Positions 39,174 to 48,449 of a stretch of 64,000 nt of DNA are shown piece after piece. A program made the position numbers and the translations under genes. Under the pieces are notes generated by a model, which did no database searches, was not told the origin of the DNA, and was given only the letters and a program-made list of their open reading frames with translations. The stretch comes from Acinetobacter bohemicus ANC 3994 (GTDB lineage Bacteria; Pseudomonadota; Gammaproteobacteria; Pseudomonadales; Moraxellaceae). Where the stretch lies: assembly GCF_000367925.1 (NCBI RefSeq), contig NZ_KB849164.1, forward strand, positions 1 to 64,000. Direction: 5' to 3'. Each line of letters starts with the position of its first letter. The first letter of the stretch is position 1.

Positions 39174-41576
39174 ATGAATACTCCATCTTCAGGTTCAGGA
39201 TTAAAAACGATTTTAGCCATTGTGGCTATTATTCTCGGTTTAGTTCTGCTGATTGGAGGGATTTATCTTGCAGTGCTTGGTGGGTCTTGGTACTACATCA
39301 TTGCAGGTTTATTCTTCATCGCGACTGCAATTTTATTGCAAAAATTAAAAAGCTCAGCACTGATTGTGTATGCAATATTGGTATTGGGTACAGTGGTATG
39401 GGGCTTATGGGAAGTGGGTTCTGACTTCTTCGCATTGGCTCCTCGTTTGGATATTTTGGGTCTATTTGGTCTTTTATTGTTAATTCCAGCGGTCACTCGT
39501 GGTTTTAATGAGAGCAAAGGTGCAAAAATTGCTCTGACCGGTACATTGGCCATCACTATTGCAGTGATGATCTATGCGGTATTTAATGACCCGCAAGAAA
39601 TTCGCGGTGAATTAACCACTAAGCAGCCTGCCACTGCACAGCCGATTCCGGGGATTGCAGACGGTGATTGGCCAGCCTATGGTCGTACTCAGTCAGGTCT
39701 ACGTTATTCGCCATTAACTCAAATTAATTCAGAGAACGTGAAAGACTTAAAAGTCGCTTGGACGTATAACACAGGCGATTTTAAAACTGAAAATGACTCA
39801 GGTGAAACCACCAATCAGGTGACGCCAATTAAAGTTGGCGACAATATGTACATCTGTACAACGCACCAAAAATTGGTTGCGCTAGACCCGACAACGGGTC
39901 AGGCGAAATGGACATTTGATCCGAAATTAAAAGCGGATAAAACCTTCCAACATTTAACTTGTCGCGGTGTTTCATATTTTGATGCGAGCAATACCGCTGG
40001 TTTCGAAACCAGTTTAGCTGCGAAGAAAACCATTTCAGCAGAATGTCCTCAAAAAATCATTTTACCTGTCAATGATGGTCGTCTGGTTGCGATCAATGCT
40101 GAAACGGGTAAAGCATGTACTGATTTTGGTAAAAATGGCGAAGTTGATTTACAAAAAGACATGCCATTCCCTTATCCGGGGGGGTATATCCCAACGTCAC
40201 CGCCAGTGATTACCGGTACAACCATTATTATTGCTGGTTCAACCACAGATAACTATTCGACTGAAGAGCCATCGGGTGTGATCCGTGGTTATGATGTCAA
40301 TACGGGTGAACTTCTTTGGGTCTTTGATACGGGCGCGGAAGATCCAAATGCCATTCCTGCACCGGGTCAAAAATATGTTCAAAACTCGCCAAACGCATGG
40401 GCACCTTTAGCCTATGACGCGAAGTTGGACATTGTGTATGTGCCAACGGGTGTCGGTACGCCTGATATTTGGGGCGGTAACCGTACTGAGTTGCACGAGC
40501 GTTATGCAAACTCAATGTTGGCGATCAATGCAACGACAGGTAAATTGGTGTGGAACTTCCAAACCACGCATCACGATTTGTGGGATATGGACGTACCATC
40601 TCAACCTACATTGACTGATATTAAAGACAAATCTGGGAATTTGGTTCCAGCAATTTATGTCTTGACTAAAACGGGGAATGTCTTTGTTTTAGATCGTCGT
40701 ACGGGTGCAGCGATAGTTCCGATTACTGAAAAACCTGTGCCACAAACGGTGAAACGTGGTCCACAAACCAAAGGTGAGCGTTATTCTGCTACACAACCGT
40801 TCTCTGATTTTGATCTTGCACCGAAAGAAAGATTAACGGACAAACAAATGTGGGGTGCCACGATGTTTGACCAATTGATCTGCCGTGTGTCTTTCCATAA
40901 ATTGAACTACGATGGTATTTATACTCCACCTTCTGAAAATGGGACTTTGGTATTCCCCGGTAACTTGGGGGTATTTGAATGGGGCGGTATGTCAGTCAAC
41001 CCAGACCGTCAAATTGCCGTGATGAATCCAATCGGCTTACCATTTGTCTCTAAACTGATTCCAGCTGATCCGAACCGTCCAAAAACGGCCAAAGGCGCGG
41101 GTACTGAAGCCGGTATTCAGCCAATGTATGGCGTGCCTTATGGTGTTGAAATTAGTGCGTTCTTGTCTCCATTCGGTTTGCCATGTAAACAACCTGCTTG
41201 GGGCTATGTGGCTGGTGTCGATTTAAATACGCATCAAGTGGCTTGGAAACGTCGTATTGGTACAATTCGTGACAGTATGCCGGGTATTCCTTTACCACCA
41301 TTTAAAATGGGGGTGCCAATGCTCGGCGGTTCAATTTCTACTGCGGGTAACGTAATGTTTGTCGGTGGTACTCAGGATGATTACATTCGTGCAATCAATG
41401 TGACCAATGGTGACGAACTCTGGAAAGGTCGTTTGCCAGCAGGTGGACAAGCAACCCCAATGACCTATGAAAGCAACGGTAAACAATACGTGGTGATTAT
41501 GGCGGGTGGTCATGGTTCATTTGGCACCAAGATGGGTGATGCTTTGGTGGCTTATGCTTTACCCGATCAAAAATAA
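39174..41576 (+). CDS. gcd: Membrane PQQ glucose dehydrogenase
   Basis: 800 aa from ATG 39174, with AGGTGG before it. Five membrane spans occupy the first ~140 residues, followed by the eight-bladed quinoprotein propeller. Seen are GDWPAYGRTQSGLRYSPLTQI, repeated W-motif loops such as LKVAWTYNTGD and GELLWVFDTGA, and the late GGHGSFGTKMGDALVAYALP. The enzyme oxidises glucose to gluconolactone in the periplasm and passes electrons to ubiquinone. No pqq genes are in the window. Confidence 0.96.
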   Translation: MNTPSSGSGLKTILAIVAIILGLVLLIGGIYLAVLGGSWYYIIAGLFFIATAILLQKLKSSALIVYAILVLGTVVWGLWEVGSDFFALAPRLDILGLFGLLLLIPAVTRGFNESKGAKIALTGTLAITIAVMIYAVFNDPQEIRGELTTKQPATAQPIPGIADGDWPAYGRTQSGLRYSPLTQINSENVKDLKVAWTYNTGDFKTENDSGETTNQVTPIKVGDNMYICTTHQKLVALDPTTGQAKWTFDPKLKADKTFQHLTCRGVSYFDASNTAGFETSLAAKKTISAECPQKIILPVNDGRLVAINAETGKACTDFGKNGEVDLQKDMPFPYPGGYIPTSPPVITGTTIIIAGSTTDNYSTEEPSGVIRGYDVNTGELLWVFDTGAEDPNAIPAPGQKYVQNSPNAWAPLAYDAKLDIVYVPTGVGTPDIWGGNRTELHERYANSMLAINATTGKLVWNFQTTHHDLWDMDVPSQPTLTDIKDKSGNLVPAIYVLTKTGNVFVLDRRTGAAIVPITEKPVPQTVKRGPQTKGERYSATQPFSDFDLAPKERLTDKQMWGATMFDQLICRVSFHKLNYDGIYTPPSENGTLVFPGNLGVFEWGGMSVNPDRQIAVMNPIGLPFVSKLIPADPNRPKTAKGAGTEAGIQPMYGVPYGVEISAFLSPFGLPCKQPAWGYVAGVDLNTHQVAWKRRIGTIRDSMPGIPLPPFKMGVPMLGGSISTAGNVMFVGGTQDDYIRAINVTNGDELWKGRLPAGGQATPMTYESNGKQYVVIMAGGHGSFGTKMGDALVAYALPDQK

Positions 41577-41597
41577 CCTATTGTAAATGATCGATTT

Positions 41598-41624
41598 AAA
41601 AGCCTGATTCGTCAGGCTTTTTTT
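41598..41624 (+). terminator. gcd terminator
   Basis: AAAAGCCTGA / TCAGGCTTTTTTT closed by a TTCG tetraloop, 22 bases after gcd. Confidence 0.9.
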
Positions 41625-41716
41625 ATGCTGTAAATAGAGTTATTTTTAACAATTTAATTCGTTTATTTAAAATAGTGATTCGTTTTTTTGCTTAGATTTG
41701 CAGATTTAGGTGGTAT

Positions 41717-41800
41717 ATGAAAAATAATGATAAACAAGTGAAAAGAACATCAAATCTGATAAAAGCAGCAGGATTCTGCTGTATCCCGCGCTGTCTGTGA
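41717..41800 (+). CDS. Putative cysteine-rich leader peptide upstream of cysI
   Basis: 27 codons, ATG 41717 with AGGTGG seven to twelve bases upstream, TGA ending at 41800. The C-terminus is GFCCIPRCL, with three Cys in six residues near the stop. A CAGCAG-GATT-CTGCTG hairpin covers the codons leading into the Cys pair. Gene context is sulfite reductase, whose end product feeds cysteine, so a cysteine-sensing leader is plausible. Against this, a TATAAT at 41891 could start cysI transcription downstream. Homology not checked. Confidence 0.5.
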   Translation: MKNNDKQVKRTSNLIKAAGFCCIPRCL

Positions 41801-41890
41801 AAGCTTGACACCCTTATCAATAAAATCGCTATTAAATATGTAAAAAACGCATTTTGTTGATAGGTTAAATCTCGTTATGCTGTGCATCGT

Positions 41891-41896
41891 TATAAT
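41891..41896 (+). promoter_or_regulatory. Possible -10 box of cysI
   Basis: A perfect TATAAT lies 21 bases before the cysI ATG; no convincing -35 is seen, as expected if an activator such as CysB is needed. A start here would give a very short leader with no clear ribosome site. Confidence 0.35.
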
Positions 41897-41917
41897 AGAA
41901 ACTACTAGCTGTACGCC

Positions 41918-43561
41918 ATGTATTTATATACTGATTTTGATCAGCAACTGGTCAATGAACGTGTTGCACAATTCCGTGACCAAACGGAACGTTATTTAGC
42001 GGGTAAATTGACGGAAGATGAATACCGTCCGCTACGTCTACAAAATGGTTTATACGTTCAACGCTATGCGCCAATGTTACGTATTGCCGTGCCTTATGGC
42101 TTAATGAACTCAAATCAACTGCGTAAAATTGCAGATTTGGCAAAAGAGTACGATCGTGGCTATGCCCATGTATCAACACGTCAAAATATTCAGTTTAACT
42201 GGCCAGCACTTGAAAATGTGCCTGACATGTTGGCAGAACTTGCGACAGTTCAAATGCATGCCATTCAAACCTCAGGTAACTGTATTCGTAATACCACCAC
42301 TGACCAGTATGCAGGGGTGGTTGAGGGTGAAATTGCCGACCCACGTCCAACTTGCGAATTGATTCGTCAATGGTCAACATTCCATCCTGAATTTGCGTTC
42401 TTGCCACGTAAATTTAAAATTGCCGTCTCTGCATTGGCGGAAACGGATCGTGCCGCAGTTTCATTCCATGATATTGGTGTATATATCGTGAAAAATGAAG
42501 CAGGCGAGGTTGGTTATAAAATTAAAGTGGGTGGTGGCTTAGGCCGTACACCAGTCATTGGTAGCTTTATTCGTGACTTCTTACCACGTGAAGATTTAAT
42601 TGCATATTTAGAAGCCGTTTTACGTGTCTATAACTTGCATGGTCGCCGTGACAACAAATATAAAGCGCGTATCAAAATTTTGGTTAAAGCGTTAACGCCT
42701 GCCGTTTTCGCGGAAAAAGTTGAAGCTGAATTTGCGCATACCATTCAGACTTTAAAAATTCAGCCTGAAATTTTGACAAAATTAGACCAAGAATTTACCC
42801 CGTTTGATTATCAAGATTATGCAGATGAAGACTTTACGGAATTGTTTGCAGCGCATCCGAAATTCAAGCAATGGTTTAATATCAATACCAATGCACATAA
42901 AGTCAAAGGTTATCGTATCGTTACGATTTCACTGAAACGTACTGGTATTGCACCGGGTGATATGAGCACTGAAGAGATGAACTTGATCGCAGATCTTGCA
43001 GATCAATATACCTTCGGTGAACTTCGTACCACACACGAACAAAATATTTCATTGGTTGATGTGCCGCAAAAAGATTTATTTGCAGTATGGCAAGCACTTG
43101 AAGCGAATAATTTGGCACGTGCACATATTGGTTTTGTCACCGATATTATTTGCTGTCCGGGCGGTGATTTCTGTTCCTTGGCAAATGCGAAATCTATTCC
43201 AATCTCTGAAGCGATTTCACGCCGTTTTGATGATTTAGACACGATTTACAACTTGGGTAAATTGGATCTCAATATCTCAGGCTGTATGAATGCCTGTGGT
43301 CATCACCACGTGGGGAATATTGGTATTTTAGGTGTCGATAAAAAAGGTGCCGAATTTTACCAAATTACCTTAGGTGGCAACGCGGATCATGATGCTTCAA
43401 TTGGTGACATCTTAGGACCCTCATTTGCAGCAGACCGTGTACCAGATGTGGTTGAAGAAATTTTAAATACCTATCTTGATCTTCGAAACGAGGGTGAAGA
43501 ATTCATCGAAACTTATCGCCGTGTTGGCATTCAACCCTTTAAGGAGCGTGCATATGCTTAA
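41918..43561 (+). CDS. cysI: Nitrite/sulfite reductase hemoprotein
   Basis: 547 aa. Siroheme and [4Fe-4S] ligands are in CCPGGDFCSLANAKSIP and NISGCMNACGHHHVGNIG. The substrate-site NCIRNTTTDQYAGV and the first-half repeat RIAVPYGLMNSNQLRKIADLA are typical. In this genus the protein reduces sulfite to sulfide for cysteine synthesis. It overlaps the DUF934 gene by 8 bases. Confidence 0.95.
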   Translation: MYLYTDFDQQLVNERVAQFRDQTERYLAGKLTEDEYRPLRLQNGLYVQRYAPMLRIAVPYGLMNSNQLRKIADLAKEYDRGYAHVSTRQNIQFNWPALENVPDMLAELATVQMHAIQTSGNCIRNTTTDQYAGVVEGEIADPRPTCELIRQWSTFHPEFAFLPRKFKIAVSALAETDRAAVSFHDIGVYIVKNEAGEVGYKIKVGGGLGRTPVIGSFIRDFLPREDLIAYLEAVLRVYNLHGRRDNKYKARIKILVKALTPAVFAEKVEAEFAHTIQTLKIQPEILTKLDQEFTPFDYQDYADEDFTELFAAHPKFKQWFNINTNAHKVKGYRIVTISLKRTGIAPGDMSTEEMNLIADLADQYTFGELRTTHEQNISLVDVPQKDLFAVWQALEANNLARAHIGFVTDIICCPGGDFCSLANAKSIPISEAISRRFDDLDTIYNLGKLDLNISGCMNACGHHHVGNIGILGVDKKGAEFYQITLGGNADHDASIGDILGPSFAADRVPDVVEEILNTYLDLRNEGEEFIETYRRVGIQPFKERAYA

Positions 43562-44039
43562 TACCGCACTACAAGTGCTCTCTAAAGATGGCACGATTGC
43601 AGACAATACTTATCAAGTAATTGGCGAAGATGGCATATTGCCACAAGGTGATGTGGTTTTAACTGTTGAACAGTTAGACCAAATTGCAAATGTATCTGGT
43701 AAAAAAGCACTATACATTACTGTGGATGCATCTCCTGAAGTAAACGAATTTCCACTGGATCAACTCGATGCAATCTTTATTGAGTTTGCAGGCTTTAACG
43801 ATGGCCGTGGTTATTCATTTGCAGCATTGTTGCGTCGTCAAGGCTATCAAGGCGAACTTCGTGCGACAGGCGATATTTTTAAAGATGTGTTGAACTATTT
43901 GAAGCGTTCAGGTTTCGATACTTTCGTGGTGAAAGAAGGTAAAGATATTCATGAAGCGGCAGCAGGTTTACATGATTTTAAACATCCGTACCAAGCATCG
44001 ACGGCAGTTGAACAAGCAAGTTATCAAACAGGTGCTTAA
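43554..44039 (+). CDS. DUF934 protein, sulfite reduction partner
   Basis: 161 aa from ATG 43554, inside the end of cysI, with AAGGAG upstream. DUF934 block: LPLDQLDAIFIEFAGF-like FPLDQLDAIFIEFAGFNDGR, then GYSFAALLRRQGYQGELRATGDIFKDVLNYLKRSGFD read in pieces. Translational coupling to cysI and its usual place in sulfur assimilation loci suggest an assembly or electron-transfer role, which is unproven. Confidence 0.93.
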   Translation: MLNTALQVLSKDGTIADNTYQVIGEDGILPQGDVVLTVEQLDQIANVSGKKALYITVDASPEVNEFPLDQLDAIFIEFAGFNDGRGYSFAALLRRQGYQGELRATGDIFKDVLNYLKRSGFDTFVVKEGKDIHEAAAGLHDFKHPYQASTAVEQASYQTGA

Positions 44040-44055
44040 TTTCAATTAAGGACTT

Positions 44056-44085
44056 AAAAAAAGCCGGATGAATTCCGGCTTTTTT
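44056..44085. terminator. Terminator after cysI operon
   Basis: GCCGGA / TCCGGC with a 5-base loop, flanked by seven A and six T, serving the converging VOC gene as well. Confidence 0.9.
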
Positions 44086-44101
44086 GTGTTTAAAGAAAAT
44101 C

Positions 44102-44548
44102 TTACATCTGTTCTAATTGGCAATTCACCATCCATTTCACCCCAAACTGATCGGTAAAAGCGCCATACAATGCTCCCCAAAACGTTTTTTCTAAAGGCAT
44201 TTCAATTTGACCATTGAGAGATAAAGCATCAAATAAGCGTTTTGCTTCTGCTTGCTCACTGGCAGCTAAATTAATCGAAATATAATGATTGGTGCCTTGG
44301 GTAAAGACAGTATTTGCTGCACAGCATTGATCATTGGTATCGGAGGCCATCAATTCAGTAAATTCATTGATCGGTAGGGACACATGCAGAATAAGATTTT
44401 TATCGGCTTCTGATAAGGTGACACCTTCTTCAGCAGGTAATTCACCATAACGGGTCAGGTTGGAAAACTCACCACCAAAAACAGATTTATAAAAGTTGAA
44501 TGCGGCTTCGGCTTGACCCTGAAAATTAAGGTAATGATTGAGTTGCAT
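44102..44548 (-). CDS. VOC/PhnB-like protein
   Basis: 148 aa from ATG 44548. The PhnB-type pattern is clear: MQLNHYLNFQGQAEAAFNFYKSVFGGEF, ILHVSLPINEFTELMASD, and KTFWGALYGAFTDQFGVKWMVN. These glyoxalase-fold proteins often lack a known reaction. Monocistronic. Confidence 0.88.
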   Translation of the reverse strand: MQLNHYLNFQGQAEAAFNFYKSVFGGEFSNLTRYGELPAEEGVTLSEADKNLILHVSLPINEFTELMASDTNDQCCAANTVFTQGTNHYISINLAASEQAEAKRLFDALSLNGQIEMPLEKTFWGALYGAFTDQFGVKWMVNCQLEQM

Positions 44549-44624
44549 CTTGATGTGTCCATATTGTTGTTTTGAAAGATACAACTTACCAGCTCATATG
44601 TTAAATATTAATGAATAAATTGTA

Positions 44625-44655
44625 ATCAAAAAAAATCCCTCAATAATGAGAGATT
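44625..44655 (-). terminator. Thiolase terminator
   Basis: Minus strand TCTCTC / GAGGGA around ATTATT with one G-T pair, followed by eight T. Confidence 0.6.
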
Positions 44656-44660
44656 AAGTT

Positions 44661-44696
44661 CTCTCTCCCCTAGGGGAGAGAGTTAGAGAGAGGGGT
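44661..44696. repeat. Purine/pyrimidine palindromic repeat
   Basis: CTCTCTCCCC TA GGGGAGAGAG is a perfect 22-bp palindrome at 44661-44682, followed by a second half-copy GAGAGAGGGG. It resembles dispersed intergenic palindromes; a related composition is seen at 62123. Confidence 0.6.
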
Positions 44697-44701
44697 AAAA
44701 A

Positions 44702-45877
44702 TTATAGTAATTCAATCGCTACCGCAGTTGCTTCACCACCACCAATACATAAAGCAGCAATACCTTTTTTACCGCCAGTACGTTTCAATGCATGAATTAA
44801 AGTCAAAATGATACGTGAACCTGTAGAGCCGACAGGATGACCGAGTGCACAAGCACCGCCATTAATATTCACTTTTTCAGCATCTAATTTAAAATCATCA
44901 ATCGGGCACATGGTAACCATAGCGAAAGCTTCGTTAATTTCCCAAAGATCGACATCAGAAGCCGTCCAGCCCGCTTTATCCAACGCTTTTTGAATGGCAC
45001 CCACTGGCGCAATGGTAAATTCTGAAGGGTGCTGAGAATTTGATGCATAAGCCACAATTTTCGCAAGCGGGTTTAAACCTTTTGCTGCTGCATTTTCTGC
45101 TGACGTTAATACCAATGCCGAAGCACCATCAGAAATTGAACTGGCATTGGCAGCGGTAATGGTGCCGTCTTTGGCAAAGGCAGGGCGTAGCGTTGGAATT
45201 TTATCAATATTGGCATTAAATGGTTGTTCATCTTTATCAATGACAACATCGCCTTTACGCGATGAAACCGTAACAGGTACGATTTCATCTGCAAAATAGC
45301 CTTCGGTAATCGCCGTTTGAGCACGTTTGAGTGAGCGAATAGCAAAATCATCCATTTGTTCACGCGTATAGCCTCGTGTATTGGCCATATCTTGTGCAAA
45401 AGAACCCATTAAACGACCTGTTTCAGCATCTTCTAAGCCATCAAGGAACATATGATCTTTGATTTCACCATGACCCATGCGATAACCAGCACGTGCTTTT
45501 GGCAACACATAAGGTGCATTGGTCATTGACTCCATACCGCCTGCAACCACAATTGCAGCAGAACCAGCTTTAATCATATCTGCTGCCTGCATGACAGCTT
45601 TCATACCAGAACCACAAAGTTTATTGATTGTTACCGCACCTGTTGAGTCAGGCAGACCGGCTTGGCGCATTGCTTGACGTGCAGGGCCTTGTTTTAATCC
45701 AGCGGGGAGTACACAACCCATTATGACTTCTTCGACATCGTTTGGTTGTAATCCTGAACGAGCAATCGCTGCTTTAATAGATGCTGCGCCCAGTTCGGGT
45801 GCTGTTACAGTCGCTAAACTTCCTTGAAAACCGCCCATTGCTGTACGTGCACCATTTACAATTACGATGTCTGTCAT
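44702..45877 (-). CDS. Acetyl-CoA C-acetyltransferase
   Basis: 391 aa from ATG 45877, with CGGAG upstream. Thiolase signatures: TINKLCGSGMKAVMQAADMI (catalytic Cys), NEAFAMVTMCP, GGACALGHPVGSTGSR (His) and CIGGGEATAVAIELL (second Cys). Sequence type is biosynthetic/acetoacetyl-CoA thiolase, condensing or splitting acetoacetyl-CoA. It stands alone, with no PHB or ketone genes beside it. Confidence 0.93.
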   Translation of the reverse strand: MTDIVIVNGARTAMGGFQGSLATVTAPELGAASIKAAIARSGLQPNDVEEVIMGCVLPAGLKQGPARQAMRQAGLPDSTGAVTINKLCGSGMKAVMQAADMIKAGSAAIVVAGGMESMTNAPYVLPKARAGYRMGHGEIKDHMFLDGLEDAETGRLMGSFAQDMANTRGYTREQMDDFAIRSLKRAQTAITEGYFADEIVPVTVSSRKGDVVIDKDEQPFNANIDKIPTLRPAFAKDGTITAANASSISDGASALVLTSAENAAAKGLNPLAKIVAYASNSQHPSEFTIAPVGAIQKALDKAGWTASDVDLWEINEAFAMVTMCPIDDFKLDAEKVNINGGACALGHPVGSTGSRIILTLIHALKRTGGKKGIAALCIGGGEATAVAIELL

Positions 45878-45990
45878 TGTTTTGCTCCGATCTTTACTTT
45901 TAAGTAGATTATTTTCCAAACTTAATCAGTATATTGAAAAAAACATAGGAATAAAGTCTGATTGTGCTCTAGTTGTAGACTCATGGGTTC

Positions 45991-46512
45991 TTAGCAAGTT
46001 AAGGGCTTTTCAATCCGGACATTTCCCATATGACTGAGTATGATTTTATACGCTGGTTGCTGAGCGATGGAACAATAATAAAAACTGCCATTCGAACCAA
46101 TAGGAAGACCATTTGCTGCTTGAAAAGTTAAACTTGGAATGCTTAGCGTTCCTCTCCAATTTAAATTGCCATATTTCAAATCGGTTGATTCAGCCAGAAT
46201 AATCTGTTCATTGGCATCCACCTGTCGGTTTTTATTCGAGTCGAGAAAAATAATAAAACCTGAATTCCAATGGTTCACTTGACAATTTAATTTATCTTGG
46301 CTAGGGCAAATGACAGCATTGCTATGGTGAAGAGAGGCCTGTGATTTTGCCAATTGAATACTTGAAATCAGTTTGTTACTGGTTTTGATTGTTTCTTGTT
46401 TGGCCATGATTTCATGGAAATAAGGTAGGGCAATGATGGTAAGAATCGCTAAAATAGCGATGGTCATGATTAGCTCTATGAGCGTAAAACCATTTTTTTG
46501 TTTAAAAAACAT
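45991..46512 (-). CDS. GspH/FimT-family pseudopilin
   Basis: 173 aa. The type IV prepilin signature is NGFTLIELIMTIAILAILTIIALP with a short basic leader MFFKQKNG and Glu at +5 of the mature protein (quoted as GFTLIELIM). The rest fits GspH: KLISSIQLAKSQA helix, AVICPSQDKLNC, FIIFLDSNKNRQVDANEQII. It would be a minor component of a type IV pilus or secretion pseudopilus. No other pilus gene is adjacent. Confidence 0.92.
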   Translation of the reverse strand: MFFKQKNGFTLIELIMTIAILAILTIIALPYFHEIMAKQETIKTSNKLISSIQLAKSQASLHHSNAVICPSQDKLNCQVNHWNSGFIIFLDSNKNRQVDANEQIILAESTDLKYGNLNWRGTLSIPSLTFQAANGLPIGSNGSFYYCSIAQQPAYKIILSHMGNVRIEKPLTC

Positions 46513-46882
46513 TGAATTAACCTTTTGGTGTATTTTTTTAATTGTTTATGTTATTAATGTTTTGTTTTTAATCGTTTTTTCTGTAAGTAATATTTATTAC
46601 TCAACTTTTAAGAAAACTGTTAAAATAATTAGCAAGTGACCATAAGCTATTCGCAACAAAAAATTGAGTAAAAAATTACCGAATTACAACGGAAATTGTA
46701 AGTAATTTTGTCAATAATTCACTTGATTAAATTTATCAAGCACTTGGAAAAAAAATGAAGTGTTTGTATGATTCATAGTGAGTAGCTTAAAAATAAAACT
46801 GGGTATTAGAAAACCTATTTCAGGATAGCCAAATTTTAGGCTTGAGCTTGAACAACAATTGTTATCTCTGGAGGATAAATCC
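46513..46882 (+). other. Long upstream region of ompA
   Basis: About 370 bases between the divergent pseudopilin and ompA genes. AT-rich, with an inverted repeat CTTGAT / ATCAAG at 46722-46740. No gene is supported. The length suggests promoters for both genes and a long ompA leader, but I could not place them. Confidence 0.4.
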
Positions 46883-47920
46883 ATGAAAATGAGTCGTATT
46901 GCACTAGCTATGCTAGTTGCTGCACCTTTAGCTGCTGCTAATGCTGGCGTAACTATTACCCCATTAATGGTTGGTTATACTTTCCAAGACACGCAACACA
47001 ACAACGGTGCAGATCATTTAACAGATGGTCCTGAACTTCAAGACGATTTATTCGTTGGTGCTGCGATTGGTGTTGAATTAACTCCATGGTTAGGCTTTGA
47101 AGCTGAATATAACCAAGTCAAAGGTGATGTAGAAGGTGTTGGTGTACCTACAGGTGCAGAGTACAAACAAACTCAAATCAATGGTAATTTCTATGCGACT
47201 TCTGATTTGATTACTAAAAACTACGACAGCAAAATCAAGCCGTACGTATTATTAGGTGCTGGTCATTATAAATATCAAGCTGCTGGTTCAATCGCTGACA
47301 GTGAATCAGAAGAAGGTACTTTAGGTAATGCTGGTCTTGGTGCTTTCTGGCGCTTAAACGATGCTTTGTCTTTACGTACTGAAGCTCGTGCTACTTACAA
47401 CATCGATGAGGATTTCTGGAACTACACAGCTTTAGCTGGTCTAAATGTTGTTCTTGGTGGTCACTTGAAACCAGCTGCACCTGTAGTTGAAGTTGCTCCA
47501 GTTGAACCTGTTGTTCCAGTTCAACCAGCTCCACAAGAGTTGACTGAAGACCTTAACATGGAACTTCGTGTGTTCTTTGATACAAACAAATCAAACATCA
47601 AAGATCAATACAAACCAGAAATCGCTAAAGTTGCTGAAAAGTTAGTTGAATATCCGAACGCTACTGCTCGCATCGAAGGTCACACAGATAACACTGGTCC
47701 ACGTGCATTAAACGAACGTTTATCTTTGGCTCGTGCTAACTCTGTTAAATCTTCACTTGTAAATGAATACAATGTAGATCCAGCGCGTTTGTCTACTCAA
47801 GGTTTTGCTTGGGATCAACCGATTGCTGACAACAAAACTAAAGAAGGTCGTGCTATGAACCGTCGTGTATTCGCGACTATTTCTGGTAGCCGTACTGTAC
47901 TTGCTCAACCAGCTCAATAA
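46883..47920 (+). CDS. ompA: Outer membrane protein OmpA
   Basis: 345 aa from ATG 46883, with GGAGG at the usual distance. Signal peptide ALAMLVAAPLAAANA precedes an eight-strand barrel (GVTITPLMVGYTF onward). A proline-valine linker (EVAPVEPVVPVQPAPQ) joins the periplasmic OmpA domain: RVFFDTNKSNIKDQYKPEI, RIEGHTDNTGPRALNERLS, GRAMNRRVFATI. The Asp in FDTNKSN and Arg in MNRRV are the peptidoglycan contacts. It is the major slow porin of Acinetobacter. Confidence 0.97.
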   Translation: MKMSRIALAMLVAAPLAAANAGVTITPLMVGYTFQDTQHNNGADHLTDGPELQDDLFVGAAIGVELTPWLGFEAEYNQVKGDVEGVGVPTGAEYKQTQINGNFYATSDLITKNYDSKIKPYVLLGAGHYKYQAAGSIADSESEEGTLGNAGLGAFWRLNDALSLRTEARATYNIDEDFWNYTALAGLNVVLGGHLKPAAPVVEVAPVEPVVPVQPAPQELTEDLNMELRVFFDTNKSNIKDQYKPEIAKVAEKLVEYPNATARIEGHTDNTGPRALNERLSLARANSVKSSLVNEYNVDPARLSTQGFAWDQPIADNKTKEGRAMNRRVFATISGSRTVLAQPAQ

Positions 47921-47940
47921 TTTATTATTGAACTGAGCTA

Positions 47941-47970
47941 AAAAAAGCAGCCGTAAGGCTGCTTTTTTTT
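47941..47970 (+). terminator. ompA terminator
   Basis: AAAAAAGCAGCC / GGCTGCTTTTTTTT around GTAA, 20 bases after the stop. Confidence 0.92.
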
Positions 47971-48077
47971 ATGAAGAAAAATTTATTTTGATAATAGATC
48001 ACTTGCATAAATCAAGAAATGTTCAATATTTGCTTTTTAAAAGCAGTACTCCTGCGGAAGACAAAAACCTTTTGTTT

Positions 48078-48151
48078 GCCATACACGACATCTTGAGCCA
48101 GTTTTAATGTACTGCATTTAAAATGCAGCGTAAGGATCGGAAACGTATGGC
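48078..48151. repeat. Nested inverted repeats after ompA
   Basis: GCCATAC (48078-48084) pairs with GTATGGC (48145-48151), enclosing a perfect palindrome CTGCATTTAAAATGCAG (48112-48128). The surrounding 47971-48408 holds no gene. It may be a structured RNA or a dispersed repeat; no second copy is in the window. Confidence 0.45.
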
Positions 48152-48408
48152 ATTCATGCCACACTCATGAATCCAATGCCTGCTAAAATTCATGTTTTAA
48201 TTTTTACGTCATTTAATTTTTCAGTTTTAGAGGGAATTCAGCTTTTGTAATTTAAGATTTTTAACCTGTATAAACGTGATCAAGGTTTTACTCAGATCTG
48301 AACCAGAACAACCATATTTCAAAGCGCTTTATTTTGGATGATTGTCGCTTATTGAGAAGTTAGTTATATCAAAAGGCTATGTTGCCGAGATTTATGATTT
48401 TTGCACAA

Positions 48409-48430
48409 TAAAAAACAGCCCTAAGGCTGC
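48409..48430 (-). terminator. Permease terminator
   Basis: Minus strand GCAGCC / GGCTGT around TTAG, followed by TTTTTTATT. Confidence 0.75.
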
Positions 48431-48449
48431 TTCTTATTTAAGTAGAAGA

